From NCBI GenBank assembly GCA_017473085.1, contig JAFUNF010000012.1:48677-112676 (forward strand): a stretch of DNA of 64,000 bases. The letters are read 5' to 3'. Each line of letters begins with the position of its first letter. Positions within the stretch are counted from its first letter, which is position 1. The position numbers were made by a program, and so were the translations under genes. Origin of the DNA: Clostridia bacterium. GTDB lineage: Bacteria > Bacillota > Clostridia > Oscillospirales > CAG-272. Of the stretch, positions 44,763-53,845 are shown piece after piece. The notes below the pieces were generated by a model that did not search any database, was not told the origin of the DNA, and worked only from the letters and a program-made list of their open reading frames with translations.

Positions 44763-46449
44763 TTTCTTCTCCTCCCACCTTAACGATAATATCATCAATT
44801 GAGCCACCTGGAGGAAGCATAGGAAGAACAAATTCATCCTTGTCTATATAGGTATCAATTACAACGGGTCCGTTTATTGTTACAGCCTTTTTGAAGGCAG
44901 ACTCAAACTCGTCTATATTTGTTGCACGCATACCAACGGCACCAAATGCCTCGGCAAGCTTTACAAAGTCTGTTTTTCTTTCAAGAATTGTATTGGAAAA
45001 TCTCTTTTGGAAGAACAGATTTTGCCATTGGCGTACCATACCTAAAACGCCATTATTCGCAATAATAATTACTAATGGTACGTTGTAGGAAACAGCAGTT
45101 GCAAGCTCGTTTAGGTTCATGCCGAAGCTTCCGTCGCCTGTTATCAAAACTGTTGGGTCGCCTGTTGCTATTCTTGCACCGATAGCAGCACCTAAGCCAA
45201 AGCCCATTGTACCAAGTCCACCACTTGAAACAAAGCGTCTTGTGGTGTCAAATTTTGAATATTGAGCTGCCCACATTTGATGCTGACCAACGTCAGTTGT
45301 TATAATTGTTCTTGGTAGCTTATTTGCATTAATTACGTCAAATATTTGCTTTGGTGTCATTCTGTCCTTAGCAAGAAGCTCTGCCTTTTTGGCAATCTCC
45401 TCTTCCTTAGCCTTAAGCTCTTCAACCTGAGCTACCCACTCTGGCTTTTGGGATTTTTCTGCCTTTTCTGCAATTCTTAAAAACGCATCCTTCACGTCAG
45501 CAACAATGCCAAGGTCAACGTTGATGTTTTTATTTATTTCTGCAAAGTCGGGGTCAAGCTGAATAATTTTAGTACCCTTTGCAAACTTCTTCGTGTTACC
45601 TGTGGCTCTGTCACTAAAGCGAACGCCAACGCCGATAATTAAGTCTGCATGCTTTTGCGCCATTGAGGAGGCATAGTGACCGTGCATACCCTGCATACCA
45701 AGGAACTTATCACAATCATCGGGTACTGCAGAAAGTCCCATAAAGGTACAGCCAATGCAAGCATCTATTTTCTTTGCAAATTCAATGATTTCCTTACCCA
45801 TACCAAGACCAGCAGCACCACCACCGATATAGATATATGGTCTTTTTGACTCGTTGATTAAAGCAACTGCCTCGTCAATTGAGTCCTCGTCGGTTTTTGG
45901 TAGTGGGATTTTTTCAACCACACCCTGTGGCTCAAAATCATACACAGCAACCTGTACATCCTTTGGCACGTCAACCAAAACTGGACCAGGACGACCTGAT
46001 TTTGCAATTTGGAACGCCTCACGAATGGAGTCTGCTAAATCCTCTATTCTGTTTACAAAGTAGTTATGCTTTGTAATTGGAAGGGTTATGCCTGTTATAT
46101 CAATTTCCTGAAAGCTATCCTTACCGATTAAGGAGCAAGGCACGTTACCTGTAATTGCTACCATTGGAATTGAGTCAAGCATTGCAGTTGCAATACCTGT
46201 AACTAAGTTTGTTGCACCAGGTCCTGAGGTTGCAATACACACACCAACCTTACCCGTTGCTCTTGAATAGCCGTCTGCTGCGTGGGCAGCCCCCTGCTCG
46301 TGAGCAGTTAAAATGTGATTAATTCTGTCTTTATTTTTGTATAGTGCATCATAAATGTTTATTACCTGTCCACCTGGATAACCGAAAACGTCGGTTGTTC
46401 CCTGCTCAATCAAGGTGTTTATGATGATTTCAGCACCTGTCATTTTCAT
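44755..46449 (-). CDS. ilvB: Acetolactate synthase large subunit
   Basis: This 564-residue thiamine-diphosphate enzyme makes acetolactate and acetohydroxybutyrate. The catalytic Glu lies in ILTAHEQGAAHAADGY (about residue 50). The ThDP/Mg motif is VLITGDGSFGMNLNEL...VIIIANN (about 425-450), and an FAD-binding middle domain lies between. The length fits the anabolic AHAS large subunit. It follows leuA by 22 bases in the leucine-controlled operon. Confidence 0.96.
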   Translation of the reverse strand: MKMTGAEIIINTLIEQGTTDVFGYPGGQVINIYDALYKNKDRINHILTAHEQGAAHAADGYSRATGKVGVCIATSGPGATNLVTGIATAMLDSIPMVAITGNVPCSLIGKDSFQEIDITGITLPITKHNYFVNRIEDLADSIREAFQIAKSGRPGPVLVDVPKDVQVAVYDFEPQGVVEKIPLPKTDEDSIDEAVALINESKRPYIYIGGGAAGLGMGKEIIEFAKKIDACIGCTFMGLSAVPDDCDKFLGMQGMHGHYASSMAQKHADLIIGVGVRFSDRATGNTKKFAKGTKIIQLDPDFAEINKNINVDLGIVADVKDAFLRIAEKAEKSQKPEWVAQVEELKAKEEEIAKKAELLAKDRMTPKQIFDVINANKLPRTIITTDVGQHQMWAAQYSKFDTTRRFVSSGGLGTMGFGLGAAIGARIATGDPTVLITGDGSFGMNLNELATAVSYNVPLVIIIANNGVLGMVRQWQNLFFQKRFSNTILERKTDFVKLAEAFGAVGMRATNIDEFESAFKKAVTINGPVVIDTYIDKDEFVLPMLPPGGSIDDIIVKVGGEENE

Positions 46450-46471
46450 AGTAAATCTCCTTTTATGAGGT

Positions 46472-48127
46472 TTATTTGAGCATTATGTTAACTGCACTGA
46501 GAAGTGCCTTTACAGACGAAGTACTAATATCGCTATCAATACCTGTACCAAAATAGGTTTTTCCGTTATATACAATGCTTACATAGGAGGCAGCCTTTGA
46601 GGTTGTTTTGCCCTCTTGGGCATGTTGAGTATAGTCTTGTAGTTGATAATCAATGCCAATAACCTCTTTTATTGCGTTGCTTACTGCATCTAAGCGACCG
46701 TTACCTTTTGTAGTAACAGCTTTAATTTTGTCGTTAAATTTAATCTGGCACTCTGCAATTCTTATATCATTATCCTTTGTGAATACAGTGCTCTCAACGC
46801 TTACAGGAGAAGAAATGTTTACAAAATCTCTTAAGAATATATCATAAACCTCCTTAGGCTGAAGCTCTCTGTGCTCGTGGTCGGAAATGCTCTTTACATG
46901 GTAGCCAAATGCCTCTCTCATCTTTGGAGGAAGCACAAGGTTAAATTGAGTTTCAAGTATGTAGCCAATGCCACCCTTACCTGACTGTGAGTTGATACGA
47001 ATAACGTCTGCCTCGTAAACTCTTCCAACGTCAGTTGGGTCAATTGGTAGATAAGGCACATTCCAGACTCGCTCAGTGCCCTCTCTGTACTTCATACCCT
47101 TAGCGATTGCGTCCTGATGGGAGCCACTAAAGGCTGCAAAAACAAGCTGTCCACTATATGGCTGTCTTTCATAAACGTGCATTCTTGTAACCTTTTCATA
47201 AACCTCTGTAATTTCAGGTAGATTTGAAAAGTCAAGTCCAGGGTCAATGCCCTGTGAATACATATTCAAGGCAAGAGTAATAATATCTACGTTACCTGTT
47301 CTTTCGCCATTTCCAAAAAGAGTACCCTCTATTCTGTCGCCACCTGCCAAAAGACCCATTTCGCTATCTGCAACTGCACAGCCACGGTCATTGTGTGGGT
47401 GAAGTGAAATAATTAAGCTTTCTCTATCCTTTAAATTCTTGCACATATATTCTACTTGATTTGCATATACGTGAGGCATTGAGTGAGAAACTGTAACAGG
47501 AAGGTTTATAATTACCTTATCCTCTGGTGTAGGCTTCCAAATAGAAATAACCTCGTTGCAAATTTCCACGGCAAATTCAGGCTCTGTACCTGTAAAGCTT
47601 TCTGGAGAATATTCAAAGGTAATTTTTCCCTTTGCCTTAGCCTTGTATTTGTTACAAAGCTCTGCACCGAATTTTGCAATATTGATAATCTCCTCCTTGC
47701 TCTTTTTGAACACCTGCTCTCTTTGAGCAACAGAGGTTGAGTTATATAAATGCACTACTGCGTGCTTAGCACCATCAATTGCCTCAAAGGTTTTAGCAAT
47801 AATATGCTCTCTTGATTGGGTAAGCACCTGAATAGTTACATCGTCAGGGATTAAATTATTTTCAATAAGTGTTCTGCAAAACTCATATTCAGTTTCAGAG
47901 GCAGCAGGAAAACCGATTTCTATTTCCTTAAAGCCAACCTTACACAAAAGCTTAAAAAATTCAAGCTTTTCCTCAAGGCTCATTGGTATAATAAGGGCTT
48001 GGTTACCATCTCTTAGGTCAACGCTACACCAAATAGGTGGTGTATCAATTGATTCCTTTTTTACCCAGTCCATAGTCACGCCACTTGGGGCGAAAAATTG
48101 TTTAGAATACTTTTCGTAATTCTTCAT
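46472..48127 (-). CDS. leuA: 2-isopropylmalate synthase, long type
   Basis: This 551-residue enzyme condenses acetyl-CoA with 2-ketoisovalerate, committing carbon to leucine. It starts with SKQFFAPSGVTMDWVKKESI and the metal motif CSVDLRDGNQAL, as in the LeuA type found in Actinobacteria and yeasts rather than the shorter Bacillus type. SLHPHNDRGCAVADSE and GNGERTGNVDI complete the catalytic barrel. A C-terminal LeuA dimer domain (about residues 420-551) allows leucine feedback. It is the first gene behind the T-box. Confidence 0.96.
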   Translation of the reverse strand: MKNYEKYSKQFFAPSGVTMDWVKKESIDTPPIWCSVDLRDGNQALIIPMSLEEKLEFFKLLCKVGFKEIEIGFPAASETEYEFCRTLIENNLIPDDVTIQVLTQSREHIIAKTFEAIDGAKHAVVHLYNSTSVAQREQVFKKSKEEIINIAKFGAELCNKYKAKAKGKITFEYSPESFTGTEPEFAVEICNEVISIWKPTPEDKVIINLPVTVSHSMPHVYANQVEYMCKNLKDRESLIISLHPHNDRGCAVADSEMGLLAGGDRIEGTLFGNGERTGNVDIITLALNMYSQGIDPGLDFSNLPEITEVYEKVTRMHVYERQPYSGQLVFAAFSGSHQDAIAKGMKYREGTERVWNVPYLPIDPTDVGRVYEADVIRINSQSGKGGIGYILETQFNLVLPPKMREAFGYHVKSISDHEHRELQPKEVYDIFLRDFVNISSPVSVESTVFTKDNDIRIAECQIKFNDKIKAVTTKGNGRLDAVSNAIKEVIGIDYQLQDYTQHAQEGKTTSKAASYVSIVYNGKTYFGTGIDSDISTSSVKALLSAVNIMLK

Positions 48128-48128
48128 T

Positions 48129-48162
48129 TGTTAGTAGCTCCTTTCTGTTAGTAGCTCCTTTC
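48129..48162 (-). repeat. Exact 17-bp tandem duplication containing the leuA ribosome site
   Basis: TGTTAGTAGCTCCTTTC occurs twice without a gap, so the reverse strand carries two GAAAGGAG sites before leuA. Only the nearer is properly spaced. Confidence 0.9.
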
Positions 48163-48186
48163 GGTAGTCTTTGTTAAAAGCAGAGC

Positions 48187-48462
48187 TAAAAATAAAAATA
48201 GTCTCTTAATACAACACGCAGCTCTGCTATTGTATAAAGAGACGAAGATATTCTCCGCGGTACCACTCTTTTTGACGTAAAAGTCCTCTCATCTCCGTCT
48301 ATCAACGGATTTCTCTGTAACGGGAGTACCCGACCAATTTTAATTGCCGTAGCTTTCGAATTGATAGCTCAGGGACGAGAAAATCCAACTCACCTACCGT
48401 CTTGCACCACCCGACAGCTCTCTTAAAGGCTTAATAGGACTTATTTCCCTTCGTTGCTTTTA
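48187..48462 (-). ncRNA. Leucine T-box riboswitch
   Basis: Read on the reverse strand, this leader has a Stem I closed by AGGGA (about 48449) and TCCCT (48376-48372). It contains the apical GAGCTGTCGGGTGGTGCAA element, and a specifier CTC (48379-48377), a leucine codon, at the base of Stem I. The T-box AGTGGTACCGCGG (48267-48255) can pair with the acceptor end of uncharged tRNA-Leu. The terminator pairs GTCTCTTTATACAA with TTGTATTAAGAGAC (48243-48201) before a T-rich run. Uncharged tRNA-Leu should therefore turn on the whole leu-ilv operon. Confidence 0.95.
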
Positions 48463-48476
48463 TTAATATATTGTAT

Positions 48477-48505
48477 ATTTTATAGTATGAGAATTGATTT
48501 GTCAA
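48477..48505 (-). promoter_or_regulatory. Promoter of the leu-ilv operon
   Basis: Reverse-strand TTGACA (48505-48500) and TAAAAT (48482-48477) with a 17-base spacer lie just before the T-box leader. Confidence 0.75.
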
Positions 48506-48577
48506 TAGTTTTTTTCATTTTATTTGAATTTTTTTCATTATATTCAAATATTAAAGCGAAATATTGAATATTTATTC

Positions 48578-48626
48578 AAAAAAAACGGGCATAGATGAAG
48601 TCCTAAAACCTCTTCACCTTGCCCGT
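48578..48626 (-). terminator. Terminator after the large acidic lipoprotein gene
   Basis: ACGGGC / GCCCGT with an inner GATGAAG / CTTCACC pairing is followed by seven T on the reverse strand. The 95 bases between it and the stop codon hold nothing I recognise. Confidence 0.75.
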
Positions 48627-48722
48627 TCTTCATGTTACTTGCTATTTTTCTTTACTCGCAAAAAGTGTAAATTATGATAAGAATATGTAGTCTCATTTAG
48701 CAAAAGCTGTCATAATCTGTTC

Positions 48723-51125
48723 TTAGTATTCTTCATAAATATCTTCATCAGAGCTTTCCTCTTTTTCACTTTTCCCTTGCTGTTCATCTTCAGGTGGCAC
48801 TTGTTCACTTTCTTGGTCATTCCCTTCCGGTTTCTCCTGTTCTTCATCAAAATCATCAGGCTCAGTTACTTCTACACTGTTTTTATAAGAAAGATACTTA
48901 TCGACAATTGTTATTTCATCCCTCTCAAGGGCTTGACGACATTCATAAATTTCATTAAGCAGTCCATACAAAAGTGTACAATTATCATAAGAGTGAACAG
49001 CTTCCTCTAAAATAATGTCTGCCACGTCAATGTATGCTTCCTTGAACTCCTCTATCTCAGCTGTGCTGATATTGGAAACAATTGTAAGTAATTTTCCTAT
49101 ACGCTCACGAATCTCACTCTTTGTAGATGTTCCGTAACACATATATTCAAGAGTTTCCAAAACACGTTCCAAATATTCGTAGTCGTAATACACACCATCG
49201 GGATTCTCTTCGAATCCTTCATCCGGGCTCTCTGAATCACCATTATGTCCTATTGTTTCGTCACTTGATTCTGACTCTTGCTCTTGATTTTGCTCGTTAT
49301 CTTCCTCGTATTCGCCTGACCCTTGTTGTTCTTTGCTTTCCTCTTCGGAATTTTCCGATTCATCATCCGTTGGTGGCTCCTCAGGATCGATTTCTATCTT
49401 TTGATTTGTTGCCAAGAAGAATAGCTCCTCTAGCTCCGTTGCTACCCTTGATACGTTTCCATAGTCTAATGCCTCTGCGATTTCGTGTAAATCACCCTCC
49501 ATAAATGCATAAACATAGTCTGACTTGTATTTTGCACTTACTGTAAATAGTTCTTTTTCGTACTCGTTAAGAATATCGATAATTTCGCTTCTGCTACCAC
49601 CGTTATTAAATTTTTCCTCTATTCTTGTTTTGTATCTTTCATTAATTTCCTCAAGCTGAGTAGTTAGCTCCTTCGCAGTAGTTTCCTTACCCTCAGATAT
49701 CAACCTATCCATCTCAACCTTAAAGTCGGTCATAGCTAAATATTCAGTAGTGGCAACGTGATATCTCATTAGCCATGATTTTGACGCAACCTCTAAGCCA
49801 ACAATTTTTAGCTCGACTTGTTCTTCAAAATACGCAGATTCTCTGTCTATAAGTTCAACACAATCCTCTTCGTCTGCCCTCTCAAGCTCATACTTCATAT
49901 TTTCAAAGAGCTGGTCTATTCTATTTATGTATTCGTTGCCTGCTATCTCCTCGCGTTCGACAATGCTATCAAACTCGGTTACCATGCACTCAAGCACATA
50001 CAGATTATCGTCAGAGTTCCATTTTCCATCCTTGTTTTCATCTATATCAATATCTGTCAAGGCACGTTTAAGTCTATAGAACGAATCATCCACTTCTTCC
50101 ACATCATCACTTAATACGGCATCGATTAATTCGTTCAAAAGTTCGCACACCTCATACTCACATGCCTCACATTCCTGAATTTTAGGTATAAATGAAGTTC
50201 TTTTACTATAGTTATCATAGCCCTCAGTCTCCATTTTGGAAAGATAAGCGACAAGATTGCTTATAATTTCGTTACCACTGCTATTATTAACGATGCTTAT
50301 AAATTCATTCTCATAATGCTCAATTCTCTCATAGCCATCAGAGCGATACGGCAAATTCCTATTTGCAAAGGACTTAAGCTCAACCAATTCAAAATAAAGT
50401 CTTTGAGATACACCATTTACCTTTATATCCTTGATATTAGACGCAATACTATTTATTACCATTTCTTGTGCCACAAATTGTATAGCCCTATCGGAAAGCT
50501 CGGTAGCAATTTCGTTAAGAATATCAGAGCGATTATCGTCGGTGATTATTTTTATTTTGCTTTTCATCATCAATACTAAGTCGTATAGCTCAGGATTATA
50601 ATCGGCTATTATGCCATTTGAACTATAATAGTCATCTTTCTTCTCAAGCCTCTCTAATATTTCATTAAGCATCTCACAAATATCGCTTATTCTATGATCA
50701 GACAAAAGCTCATTGATTGCATCAACATATGCAAGCTTATTCGTATTTTTATTCAAAATTTCATCTACAAGTGGAGAAAGTCCTCCGTGATCATATTTAT
50801 CCAACAATTGGTAAAAATCATCATATTGATCCAAAAGATTTATTATTCTGTTATAAAATTCATAGTTATAACGAAGTTTATCAACATTGTTTCTTTTACT
50901 GCAAACATAGATAGACCAATTCTCTACCATTTCCTTGATTTGCTTATATGAGTCTTCTGGAAGATTGCTTTCCTCAAGCATTGTGTTCATCTTTGTGTAA
51001 GCCTCAGCTTCACTTTCAGTCATTTGTGAATTATCTGGTGAGTTACATGAGCATATTGAAATACCAACAGCAAATATGACTATCAATGCACATATTCTTA
51101 ATAGGTTTAATTTTACTTTTTTCAT
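48723..51125 (-). CDS. Large acidic helical lipoprotein of unknown function
   Basis: This 800-residue protein starts with a lipoprotein signal (MKKVKLNLLRICALIVIF, lipobox ISICSC with Cys near 27). The body to about residue 590 is almost wholly predicted helix with heptad-like Leu/Ile spacing, strongly negative. Two low-complexity Glu/Ser/Gln/Asp segments (about 595-650 and 765-800, for example EEESKEQQGSGEYEEDNEQ) flank a last helical domain. No catalytic motif or known family is apparent. It has its own promoter and terminator, so it is a single-gene unit. A surface spacer or scaffold is possible; this is a guess from composition only. Confidence 0.8.
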   Translation of the reverse strand: MKKVKLNLLRICALIVIFAVGISICSCNSPDNSQMTESEAEAYTKMNTMLEESNLPEDSYKQIKEMVENWSIYVCSKRNNVDKLRYNYEFYNRIINLLDQYDDFYQLLDKYDHGGLSPLVDEILNKNTNKLAYVDAINELLSDHRISDICEMLNEILERLEKKDDYYSSNGIIADYNPELYDLVLMMKSKIKIITDDNRSDILNEIATELSDRAIQFVAQEMVINSIASNIKDIKVNGVSQRLYFELVELKSFANRNLPYRSDGYERIEHYENEFISIVNNSSGNEIISNLVAYLSKMETEGYDNYSKRTSFIPKIQECEACEYEVCELLNELIDAVLSDDVEEVDDSFYRLKRALTDIDIDENKDGKWNSDDNLYVLECMVTEFDSIVEREEIAGNEYINRIDQLFENMKYELERADEEDCVELIDRESAYFEEQVELKIVGLEVASKSWLMRYHVATTEYLAMTDFKVEMDRLISEGKETTAKELTTQLEEINERYKTRIEEKFNNGGSRSEIIDILNEYEKELFTVSAKYKSDYVYAFMEGDLHEIAEALDYGNVSRVATELEELFFLATNQKIEIDPEEPPTDDESENSEEESKEQQGSGEYEEDNEQNQEQESESSDETIGHNGDSESPDEGFEENPDGVYYDYEYLERVLETLEYMCYGTSTKSEIRERIGKLLTIVSNISTAEIEEFKEAYIDVADIILEEAVHSYDNCTLLYGLLNEIYECRQALERDEITIVDKYLSYKNSVEVTEPDDFDEEQEKPEGNDQESEQVPPEDEQQGKSEKEESSDEDIYEEY

Positions 51126-51157
51126 AATACTGTCCCCTTTTAATTGATTACAAATTT

Positions 51158-51186
51158 ATTATAGCACCAACATTCGTTTTTGTAAA
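51158..51186 (-). promoter_or_regulatory. Promoter of the acidic lipoprotein gene
   Basis: Reverse-strand TTTACA (51186-51181) and TATAAT (51163-51158) have a 17-base spacer ending in TGC. Confidence 0.75.
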
Positions 51187-51190
51187 GAAA

Positions 51191-51217
51191 AAAGCACAAT
51201 TCTCCTAATTGTGCTTT
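51191..51217 (-). terminator. Terminator of ilvE
   Basis: An 11-bp stem AAAGCACAATT / AATTGTGCTTT with loop CTCCT has T-runs on both sides and lies 14 bases past the ilvE stop. Confidence 0.8.
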
Positions 51218-51231
51218 TGCTTTTATAATTT

Positions 51232-52293
51232 TTATAGCTTATAAACCCAGCCAAATTCGTCCTCTATCTTACCCCATTGAATACCTGTTAGGGTATCGTA
51301 TAGCTTTTGGGTTACCTCGCCGATTTTTCCCTCGTTTACTACGTATTCCTTGCCTGCATAGGAAAGCTTGCCTATTGGAGATACTACTGCTGCTGTGCCT
51401 GTGCCCCAAGCCTCCTCCAGCTTGCCGTTTTCAAGTGCTTCAATAAGCTCGTCAACGCTAAGTAGTCTTTCGCTTACCTTGTAGCCCATTTTCTTAAGCA
51501 CCTCAAGGCAGGATTTTCTTGTAATACCAGGCAAAATTGAGCCTGTGAGCATTGGTGTTACGATTTCGCCGTCGATTTTGAACATAACGTTCATTGCACC
51601 AACCTCTTCAATATATTTTCTATGAACACCATCAAGCCACAAAACCTGTGAATAGCCAACCTTACTTGCCTTTTCGCCTGCTCTGTTAGAGGCAGCATAG
51701 TTACCACCACATTTAACTGCACCAGTACCACCCTTTACTGCACGAACATCCTCGCTTTCAATCATAATTTTTACAGGATTGATGCCCTCTGCATAGTAGC
51801 TTCCACTTGGAGATGCAATAATCATAAATGTAGCATTTTTAACTGTGTGTACTCCTAAGCTTTCGTCATTTCCAAACATAAATGGACGAAGATACAAGGA
51901 TGTACCGAAGGAATATGGTACAAATCTTTCCTCAAGCCTTACAAACTCGCAAAGTGCCTGCAAAAAGTCATTTTCATCAATTTGTGGTAAGCACATTCTT
52001 TCAGCAGATGCGTTCATTCTCTTAATGTTTTCCATTGGTCTGAACATTTGAATGTTGCCCTTTTCTGTACGATATGCCTTTAAGCCCTCAAAAATCTCAG
52101 AGCCATAGTGCAATACTGTTGATGCTGGGTGTATGCTTAAATATCCAAAGGGAACAATTCTTGCATTGTGCCAGCCCTTGCCTGCTTCATAGTCCATTAA
52201 GAACATATGGTCGGTAAAGTGCTTTCCAAAGCCAAGCTTGCTTTCTTCTGTTAAGTCTTGTGGGTTTTGTGTTTTTGTAATTTTGATTTCCAT
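51232..52293 (-). CDS. ilvE: Branched-chain amino-acid aminotransferase
   Basis: This 353-residue PLP enzyme transfers the amino group in the last step of valine, leucine and isoleucine synthesis. It is a fold-type IV protein: GSEIFEGLKAYR, the Schiff-base lysine in GGTGAVKCGGNYAAS (about residue 195), YIEEVGAMNVMF, and EAWGTGTAAVVSP near residue 315. It stands outside the main operon with its own promoter and no T-box. Its promoter carries CTTTAGTACGCTAAAG, very like the his-operon operator, so it may answer to the TrpR-family regulator. Confidence 0.95.
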   Translation of the reverse strand: MEIKITKTQNPQDLTEESKLGFGKHFTDHMFLMDYEAGKGWHNARIVPFGYLSIHPASTVLHYGSEIFEGLKAYRTEKGNIQMFRPMENIKRMNASAERMCLPQIDENDFLQALCEFVRLEERFVPYSFGTSLYLRPFMFGNDESLGVHTVKNATFMIIASPSGSYYAEGINPVKIMIESEDVRAVKGGTGAVKCGGNYAASNRAGEKASKVGYSQVLWLDGVHRKYIEEVGAMNVMFKIDGEIVTPMLTGSILPGITRKSCLEVLKKMGYKVSERLLSVDELIEALENGKLEEAWGTGTAAVVSPIGKLSYAGKEYVVNEGKIGEVTQKLYDTLTGIQWGKIEDEFGWVYKL

Positions 52294-52304
52294 ATTATTT
52301 TCCT

Positions 52305-52362
52305 CTTTAGTACGCTAAAGTTTTATGTAGATAATAATACCACAGTGCTTTTTTCAAGTCAA
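52305..52362 (-). promoter_or_regulatory. Promoter and HisR-like operator of ilvE
   Basis: Reverse-strand TTGACT (52362-52357) and TATTAT (52339-52334) have a 17-base spacer. Downstream lies the inverted repeat CTTTAG-TACG-CTAAAG (52305-52320), which differs from the his operator only in the centre. Confidence 0.75.
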
Positions 52363-52383
52363 TAGTTTTTTCGCATTTTAATG

Positions 52384-52410
52384 AAAAAAAGCACCACAAG
52401 GCTGTGGTGC
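52384..52410 (-). terminator. Terminator of the HAD phosphatase gene
   Basis: GCACCACA / TGTGGTGC with an AGGC loop is followed by seven T on the reverse strand, just after the stop at 52416. Confidence 0.85.
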
Positions 52411-52415
52411 ATAAT

Positions 52416-53060
52416 TTATTGCATAATAATTCGTTTAATATCCTGTGGATTGTGTGCAATATAGCTGGCTCCTGCCTCGGTCAGCTCCTTTTCAGAGCCG
52501 AAGCCAAAGGTAACGCCAATAGAGTCAAGCCCAAAGCATTTTGCTCCGTTTATATCAAAATGTCGGTCGCCTATCATAACAATTTCACTTTTGTTTTCAC
52601 CAACAAAGGAAAGTGCCCTTTCAATTACCTGCTCCTTAGTTGAAAGAGTTTTTTCGTCAGCACTTGCACAGGAAAGAAAATCAAGATAAGGCAAAAAGCA
52701 TTTGTCCTCAACAACTCTTGTCGCATAAATATCAGGCTTTGAGGTGGCAAGACAGGTTGTAATGCCTAAATCCTTAAGCTCCTTCAAAAGCTCAGTCATT
52801 CCCTCGTATGCTACACACTCATATATACCCTTTTGGGAGTAGTATTCTCTATAAAGCTTAATTGCAAGGTCTGTTTTCTCCTCGTCGAAGCCACAAAACT
52901 CTCTGAAGGACACAGTAAGAGGTGGACCTATAAATCTAAGTAGATTTTCGGGTATTTTCTCACCCATTTTTTCAAGTGCGTATTTTACTGAATTAGTAAC
53001 GCCAAGACTGGAATCAACAAGAGTTCCATCTAAGTCAAAAAGTGCGATTTTGTATTTCAT
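52416..53060 (-). CDS. HAD-superfamily phosphatase (phosphoglycolate-phosphatase-like)
   Basis: This 214-residue phosphatase has the four HAD motifs: LFDLDGTLVDSS (residue 7 on), CLATSKP (motif II), a lysine in the 130-145 region, and MIGDRHFDINGAKCFG (motif IV). A four-helix cap lies at about 18-85. The closest general match is the Gph/PpaX group, so small phosphate esters are likely substrates. It follows the ECF S-component gene by 52 bases and may share its transcript. The physiological substrate cannot be told from sequence. Confidence 0.85.
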   Translation of the reverse strand: MKYKIALFDLDGTLVDSSLGVTNSVKYALEKMGEKIPENLLRFIGPPLTVSFREFCGFDEEKTDLAIKLYREYYSQKGIYECVAYEGMTELLKELKDLGITTCLATSKPDIYATRVVEDKCFLPYLDFLSCASADEKTLSTKEQVIERALSFVGENKSEIVMIGDRHFDINGAKCFGLDSIGVTFGFGSEKELTEAGASYIAHNPQDIKRIIMQ

Positions 53061-53112
53061 AGTCTTCCTTATTAATAATATTCAAATAATATGCAAATTT
53101 GCGATTATTTAT

Positions 53113-53718
53113 TCACGCATATTTTCTGTTAAGCATTTCAGTAAGCTTGTGAAGTGCTGGGGCAAATACAACGTTAATTGCAAGCTCGATAAAGAAGTTT
53201 ACACTGATTATTGTGCCAAATATCAAGGTTACAAAGTTACTCGTGTCAAGGCTTAGCTGAGTTGCAACATTAATAATGTCGTTTTTAATGATAAAGCAAC
53301 CGAGTGCAAATATACCTGTGTTAGCAACAGGTGCTGAAATTGCAGATATAATTCCTGCAACTAATCCTTTCGCCTTGAATTTAAAGGCATTTGATAGCCA
53401 CTTATAGATAAGTCCAGGTAAAATGCCTGCCAATGTACCCTTAACAAGACAAATAATTATTGTCATAACAGGGTTTACAGAAAACAAAAGGAATGTGAAA
53501 AAGTCCTTTCCTATTATTCCCCAAAAGGCAGCAACAACGCCAAATGCACAACCTAAGCCTGCACCATATTTCCACCCTAAAAGCATTGAGCCTAAGGTTA
53601 TCGGAATCAGGCAAAGACATAGCGTTACTACGCCTACACTGGAAATTGATTGTAGCACTATTACAAGTGCAAGTAAAATGCCAAGCTGTGTCAGCTTGAG
53701 TGTTTTTTGCTTGTTCAT
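53113..53718 (-). CDS. ECF-transporter S component, possibly for pantothenate
   Basis: This 201-residue protein has six hydrophobic segments and the layout of an energy-coupling-factor substrate-binding S component (LTQLGILLALVIVLQSIS at the start, then GSMLLGWKYGAGLGCAFGVV). S components bind a vitamin and share a common ATPase module encoded elsewhere. Placement directly downstream of coaX suggests pantothenate, as for PanT in other Bacillota; that is an inference from context. AAAGGAGG precedes the ATG. No vitamin riboswitch is visible in the 127-bp gap before it. Confidence 0.75.
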   Translation of the reverse strand: MNKQKTLKLTQLGILLALVIVLQSISSVGVVTLCLCLIPITLGSMLLGWKYGAGLGCAFGVVAAFWGIIGKDFFTFLLFSVNPVMTIIICLVKGTLAGILPGLIYKWLSNAFKFKAKGLVAGIISAISAPVANTGIFALGCFIIKNDIINVATQLSLDTSNFVTLIFGTIISVNFFIELAINVVFAPALHKLTEMLNRKYA

Positions 53719-53845
53719 ACAAGCCTCCTTTACTACCGTCTGCTTTGCAGTACGATGTTAATATATTCAAATTCTCCCATCTTAATCGGTACTATCTTGA
53801 AAAAGTATAGTCCATTAGTGATTTGACGGGAACAATTTGCAAAAA

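Noticed and set aside
53719-53845. A vitamin riboswitch before the ECF S component.
   Set aside because: Only a weak five-base stem is visible, with no conserved riboswitch core and no terminator-like structure.
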